Assembly: GCA_017548245.1 (NCBI GenBank)
Contig: JAFYMU010000131.1
Location: 1-9,677 of the forward strand
Reading direction: 5' to 3'
Length of the DNA: 9,677 bases
From: Kiritimatiellia bacterium
GTDB taxonomy: Bacteria; Verrucomicrobiota; Kiritimatiellia; RFP12; DVOR01
The translations under genes and the position numbers were made by a program. Under the pieces are notes generated by a model that was not told where the DNA came from, did not search any database, and saw nothing but the letters and a program-made list of their open reading frames with translations. This document shows positions 6,500 to 9,677 of this stretch, one piece after another. The stretch's first letter is position 1; each line of letters starts with the position of its first letter.

Positions 6500-7426
6500 T
6501 CAGAGGATGTAACCTGCGCGGAGGATAAAGGCCTTGTCTTGCGCCACCGTATTCCCCAAGGTGGTGAGGAGGTCGCCTTCGATTGCGGCATTAATGCCAA
6601 ACCGAAGAGCGGCTTCAAGGGTTTCAGCCGAAAGTCGGGCGCGACCACCCGCAAAGCGCAAGTAGGCCGTTGGGTGAATCAAACGGAAGAGCGCAATCGT
6701 TCTCAGGATCTCGTGGTCAGAGAGGAGTGGGGTGTGCTCAAGGGGTGTCCCGGGAATCGGCGAGAGGATGTTAATCGGAATGGAGGTGACGTCAAGTTCG
6801 CGTAAGGTGAAGGCGAGATCGATGCGGTCGGCTTCGGTTTCGCCCATGCCAATAATGCCACCAGAGCAAATCTCCATCCCAACGGCTTTGGCGGCCTTCA
6901 ACGTTTCAATCTTATCCTCAATGGTGTGCGTGGTGCACAACTGCGGGAAGTATTTTGGCGACGTTTCCAAGTTGCAGTGGTAACGGCGAACGCCCGCATC
7001 ATAGAGGCGCTTGAGGGCGGGTGCTTTCAGGAGGCCCAACGAGGCGCAGAGTTCCAACGAGGTCGTCTCTTTGAGCTGCTGGAAGCGTTCGACCAAGGTG
7101 TCAATTTCGGCATCGGTGGCGGCTCGGCCACTGTTCACAATTGAGAATCGGCGAATGCCCTGTGCTTCGTTCGCCGTGGCATGGCGTAAACATTCTTCAG
7201 GGGCAATAATGCCATAGACTTCGCAATGGGTGGTGTGGTGTGCGGATTGGGCACACCACTTGCAGTTTTCCGAACATTTTCCGCTCTTGCCATTGACGAT
7301 GGAGCACATGTCAAAGCGACGCGGGGCGACTTCGCGTGTCAAGCGTTCGGCCTCGGCAAAGAGGCGCGCCTCGTCACCGTTTGCCCAAGCTTGAATCGCT
7401 TCGCGTGAGTAGTGTGGAGCCGTCAT
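6500..7426 (-). CDS. bioB: Biotin synthase, radical SAM enzyme, with a variant auxiliary-cluster ligand set
   Basis: BioB inserts sulfur into dethiobiotin in the last step of biotin synthesis. The 308-residue protein carries the radical SAM motif CSENCKWC (C51, C55, C58). Of the four ligands of the [2Fe-2S] cluster in E. coli BioB (C97, C128, C188, R260), three have clear equivalents here: C127 in LELCASLG, C187 in EICSGG and R257 in YLRFAGGR. The equivalent of C97 is a serine (S95 in RRFSIVNSGR). Extra cysteines occur at C151 in YHCNLETSP and C164 in QLCTTHT. This pattern resembles BioB proteins of anaerobes, for which a different sulfur-donating cluster has been described; placing this protein there is inference. 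The gene starts 14 bases after the preceding gene and lacks a clear ribosome binding site. No other bio gene is in view. Confidence 0.95.
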   Translation of the reverse strand: MTAPHYSREAIQAWANGDEARLFAEAERLTREVAPRRFDMCSIVNGKSGKCSENCKWCAQSAHHTTHCEVYGIIAPEECLRHATANEAQGIRRFSIVNSGRAATDAEIDTLVERFQQLKETTSLELCASLGLLKAPALKRLYDAGVRRYHCNLETSPKYFPQLCTTHTIEDKIETLKAAKAVGMEICSGGIIGMGETEADRIDLAFTLRELDVTSIPINILSPIPGTPLEHTPLLSDHEILRTIALFRLIHPTAYLRFAGGRARLSAETLEAALRFGINAAIEGDLLTTLGNTVAQDKAFILRAGYIL

Positions 7427-7440
7427 GGTGGGGTTACGCC

Positions 7441-8253
7441 TTAGCGCGACATCGGAGGAGGATTGCCCATGCCCATCGGGCCACCGCCAGGACCACCAGG
7501 GCCGCCACGACCCATACGCGGACCTTGTGTGCCGGTGGCATTGAAGACTTCGTTGACCAACGCGGTGAAGTCGTCGGCATCATCGCCCACCAATCCCATC
7601 GAGTTGGCAATGGCATTCAACAGGGCTTCGCGTTCGCCTTCGCGGGTCTCTTGGATTTCACGGAAGACATCGCCCATCTCTTCGCGCAAGGTTTCGGGAA
7701 TCTCTTCGCCAGACATGCGCAACGCCATCATCTGTTCCTGCAATTCCGACTGCTTGGCCATCGCGGCGGTGAAACGGTAATGGTTTTCTTGGGCTTCAGG
7801 GGTTAACAAAGAGGTGTCAATGGAGTGGAGGAAGAGATTGCGATCTTCGCTCATCTGTTTCATGGCGGAGGCGAACTGCTCGCGACGTTCCATCTCCTTC
7901 TTGTACGCTTCCGGATCGGTCTCCTTCAACTCTTCCAAGCGATCGCGACGCGACTGACGGCGGGGTTCGCCCGCTTCCGGCTGTTCGACAACGGGACCTT
8001 CTTCCATCGCTTCGGGGCGCTGCTTCAACTGCTGACGCAAGTTCTTGTTTTCGTTGCGCAAGGCATCCACTTCAGAGAGTGCCTTCGCCAAATCGGGATT
8101 GGCGGAGGTGGTGGAGACCTTGACCGCGCTTTCGGTACGTTCGGGAATCACTTCCACAACGGGTTCGGTCGTAAAGCGTCCAACGGCATAACCAGCGCCA
8201 GCGGCGGAGATGAGGACCAAGAGGTGAATTGGCAGATGGGTGCGTGTTGCCAT
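7441..8253 (-). CDS. Unrecognised membrane-anchored protein with coiled coil and Gly/Met/Pro-rich tail
   Basis: I do not recognise this 270-residue protein. An N-terminal hydrophobic segment (about 8-25, HLLVLISAAGAGYAVG) looks like an uncleaved anchor, placing the rest in the periplasm. Next come a heptad-like stretch (about 53-79), a charged Glu/Arg-rich linker, and a helical region (about 103-215) with LTPEAQENHYRF at 150-161. From about 244 to the end the chain is Gly/Met/Pro/Arg-rich, with no cysteine anywhere. The all-helical, LTPE-containing body loosely recalls Spy/CpxP/ZraP-type periplasmic proteins that respond to metal or misfolding, which would suit the metal permease upstream, but this is only a resemblance. 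The ATG at 8253 is preferred over an in-frame TTG at 8265. It has its own promoter and lies 14 bases before bioB. Confidence 0.8.
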   Translation of the reverse strand: MATRTHLPIHLLVLISAAGAGYAVGRFTTEPVVEVIPERTESAVKVSTTSANPDLAKALSEVDALRNENKNLRQQLKQRPEAMEEGPVVEQPEAGEPRRQSRRDRLEELKETDPEAYKKEMERREQFASAMKQMSEDRNLFLHSIDTSLLTPEAQENHYRFTAAMAKQSELQEQMMALRMSGEEIPETLREEMGDVFREIQETREGEREALLNAIANSMGLVGDDADDFTALVNEVFNATGTQGPRMGRGGPGGPGGGPMGMGNPPPMSR

Positions 8254-8292
8254 ATGAAAATCCAATCGTTAGGGGTTGATTTCAGGAATAGA

Positions 8293-8321
8293 AGTATAGC
8301 ATTAAGCGTGTGGCTTGGCAA
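8293..8321 (-). promoter_or_regulatory. Extended -10 promoter inside the permease 3' end, driving the anchored protein and bioB
   Basis: On the minus strand TTGCCA (8321-8316, five of six to the -35 consensus) lies exactly 17 bases from TATACT (8298-8293). TGC precedes the -10 box. The -35 box is inside the last codons of the permease gene and the -10 box is just past its stop. A start near 8286 would give a leader of about 33 bases before the ATG at 8253. This is the best promoter match in the window. Confidence 0.65.
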
Positions 8322-9399
8322 GAAAACGCTTCAGCAGGTGGAAAATCGTACCATTGAGTAAGATGAGTACAACGAGGCCAATCACCAAGGCGCTCCAAAC
8401 CGTGAAGTGGTGGTGATGATGAGCCGTGGTGGTCATCGTTTCGGGGATGGTCAATTGCAGCTTGAGCCCGAGGTCAATGAACATAGCAAAGAGGATTCCG
8501 CAACCTGTGATGGCGGCCGTGTAGAGGGCGGTGGTGCGCCAACCGAGTTCGCGGCCCATGACCAAGAGTGCGCCGACGTGGGTGGTTGGCGCGCAGGCCA
8601 TGAAGAGGAAGACAGTGCCAGGCGTGACGCCACCCATTAAAAGCCCTAAGGCCCCCGGAATGAGGGCAAGCGACCAGGAATAGGTGGGCAGTCCAATGAG
8701 GATCGCCAAGAGGTAGGTCAACCACAAGGGGGCGTTTGTGAGCAACCCTGCGGGCAAAAAGAGGGCAATCAAAACGGCGATCGCGACACCCAAAGTGAGG
8801 AGGCCTGCGATTTCACCTGGCAAGTGGATGAAGGCATAACGCAAGGCATCGACGAGGCGGCTGCGCCAAGAGGCGAATTCGTGGTGGTGGGCTTCGCCAT
8901 GTTCGTGCGGGTGGTCGTGGTCATGATGGTGACAGGCGCAAACCGCAGCACAGGAGGCACTGAGGTCAGGTGTTTCCTGAGGGGGCGGTTGGGGAATGCC
9001 GAACCATTTGACGAGCGCGCCCGCAAAGAGTCCCGAACAACATGCGCCGCAGAATCGGAGCAGGGTGAAGCAGGGGCCGAGCAATGGCCATGAGAGGAGC
9101 AGCGCATCGGTTCCCGATTGGGGCGTGGAGGCCAAGAAGGCGCAAACGGGGGCCTTGCGTGCACCGCTTCGACGGAGCGCGAGTGCAACGAGTAGGACGC
9201 CGCAGGAGCAAACGGGAAGGGGCAGCCCCACCACGGAGGCTTTTAGAATGGGAAGCCAACCGGGGCCGCCGAGGTGACGGCGAATCCACCGTTCGGAGAG
9301 GAAGAAGGAACACAAAAAGGCGAGTCCAAAGCCCGCGAGTAACCACGGGGCCATTTCAAGCCAGATGTCACAGAAGAGGTGTAGAAAGTCGTGAACCAT
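8302..9399 (-). CDS. SO_0444-family Cu/Zn efflux permease with His/Cys-rich loops
   Basis: This 365-residue inner-membrane protein matches the permease family (DUF318/ArsP-like) whose SO_0444 branch is annotated as Cu/Zn efflux. Core motifs are LPVCSCGVLLVALALRRSGA (61-80), STPQSGTDALL (91-101), LIGLPTYSWSLALIPG (234-249) and PTTHVGALLVMGRELGW (271-287). About eight or nine hydrophobic helices are visible. A loop at about 150-174 is packed with metal-binding side chains: C150, C154 and C156, then HHHDHDHPHEHGEAHHHE. A second run of five His (327-331) precedes the last helix. The Cys pair VCSC near 63-66 is the probable transport-site motif. The ATG at 9399 is 17 bases after the Mur ligase stop and has no clear Shine-Dalgarno sequence. 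Substrate cannot be fixed from sequence: Zn, Cu or another thiophilic metal are all possible. Confidence 0.9.
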   Translation of the reverse strand: MVHDFLHLFCDIWLEMAPWLLAGFGLAFLCSFFLSERWIRRHLGGPGWLPILKASVVGLPLPVCSCGVLLVALALRRSGARKAPVCAFLASTPQSGTDALLLSWPLLGPCFTLLRFCGACCSGLFAGALVKWFGIPQPPPQETPDLSASCAAVCACHHHDHDHPHEHGEAHHHEFASWRSRLVDALRYAFIHLPGEIAGLLTLGVAIAVLIALFLPAGLLTNAPLWLTYLLAILIGLPTYSWSLALIPGALGLLMGGVTPGTVFLFMACAPTTHVGALLVMGRELGWRTTALYTAAITGCGILFAMFIDLGLKLQLTIPETMTTTAHHHHHFTVWSALVIGLVVLILLNGTIFHLLKRFLAKPHA

Positions 9400-9416
9400 A
9401 GGGGTGTCTGGGGAAA

Positions 9417-9677
9417 TTAGGGGCGTTCGGCAAGGCGGTGGGCGAGTTCGGGCAACCCTGGATCTCGGGCGCCAAAGATGGCTAACGCGGTGTCGGGTTG
9501 GGCAAAGGCGCGCAAGTGGGCTTCGGCGGCTTCCAAGGTGGCAACGTGGCGAACCGGACAGCGGCCTTCCAATAAGGCGATGAGGTCATCGCTATTGACC
9601 GAACGGTCAGCCGTGCCGCCTGCATCATAAACGGGCAAGAGCAGCAGTTGGTCACAGGGGCGCACCACGGAGGCGAA
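9417..9677 (-). CDS. C-terminal part of a MurC-like Mur ligase (runs off the right edge)
   Basis: The last 86 residues of a protein that begins beyond the window are visible, with no stop or needed start inside it. The segment CDQLLLLPVYDAGGTADRSVNSDDL and the closing FGARDPGLPELA resemble the C-terminal domain of MurC and related Mur ligases, which add the first amino acid to UDP-N-acetylmuramate in the cytoplasm. In this domain the Mur ligase C-terminal fold closes over the amino acid and ATP site. The ATP-binding centre lies outside the window, so MurC cannot be separated from Mpl-type or other Mur relatives. The permease follows 17 bases downstream, suggesting shared transcription. Confidence 0.6.
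   Translation of the reverse strand, partial: FASVVRPCDQLLLLPVYDAGGTADRSVNSDDLIALLEGRCPVRHVATLEAAEAHLRAFAQPDTALAIFGARDPGLPELAHRLAERP

Noticed and set aside
7336..8361. Overlapping plus-strand frames opposite bioB, the anchored protein and the permease end
   Set aside because: Their Phe/Arg/Gly-rich or Pro-rich translations mirror the codon use of the opposite genes. The minus-strand frames carry real structure.
8860..8960. Histidine-codon run as a tandem DNA repeat
   Set aside because: The repetitive look comes from clustered His/Asp/Glu codons of a metal-binding loop; the unit is not regular at the DNA level.

Overview
All eleven credible protein genes in this window lie on the minus strand, so the window is read from its right end to its left end. 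The content is mostly housekeeping: cell wall, protein export, trans-translation, transcription, proteolysis, chromosome partitioning, biotin and tryptophan. Gaps are short and no mobile element, CRISPR array, rRNA or tRNA is visible. The sequence suggests a Gram-negative-type bacterium, because TatA and SecG occur with a probable LolC/E lipoprotein-export permease fragment. The biotin synthase resembles versions from anaerobes. The mix and style of the proteins make me lean towards the Verrucomicrobiota/Kiritimatiellota/Lentisphaerota (PVC) group, but that is an impression from sequence memory and not a proof.

Right part (9677 to about 6500): the C-terminus of a MurC-like Mur ligase is followed 17 bases later by a permease of the SO_0444-type Cu/Zn efflux family with His/Cys-rich loops. 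Next come an unrecognised membrane-anchored protein with a coiled coil and a Gly/Met/Pro-rich tail, and then bioB. A good extended -10 promoter is embedded in the 3' end of the permease gene and would drive the anchored protein together with bioB.

Middle part (6379 to 4947): a recognisable promoter precedes secG-rpoZ-smpB-tatA, four small housekeeping genes with gaps of 18-29 bases. The run is closed by a clear hairpin terminator. The operon joins protein export (SecG, TatA), the RNA polymerase omega subunit and the trans-translation factor SmpB.

Left part (4850 to 1): clpC, a full-length AAA+ unfoldase with an unusual D2 pore loop and a lysine-rich tail, has a strong ribosome binding site. 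After it comes a parA/soj-trpB pair whose promoter is placed so that the parA message would start at or next to the ATG, making it a leaderless candidate. A perfect 12-bp hairpin follows trpB, and the left edge holds the first codons of a probable LolC/LolE-family permease.

I found no wholly new system. The points most worth following are the leaderless parA candidate, the biotin synthase with a Ser in place of a usual cluster cysteine, the pairing of a His-rich metal permease with an anchored unknown protein, and the ClpC pore and tail variants.
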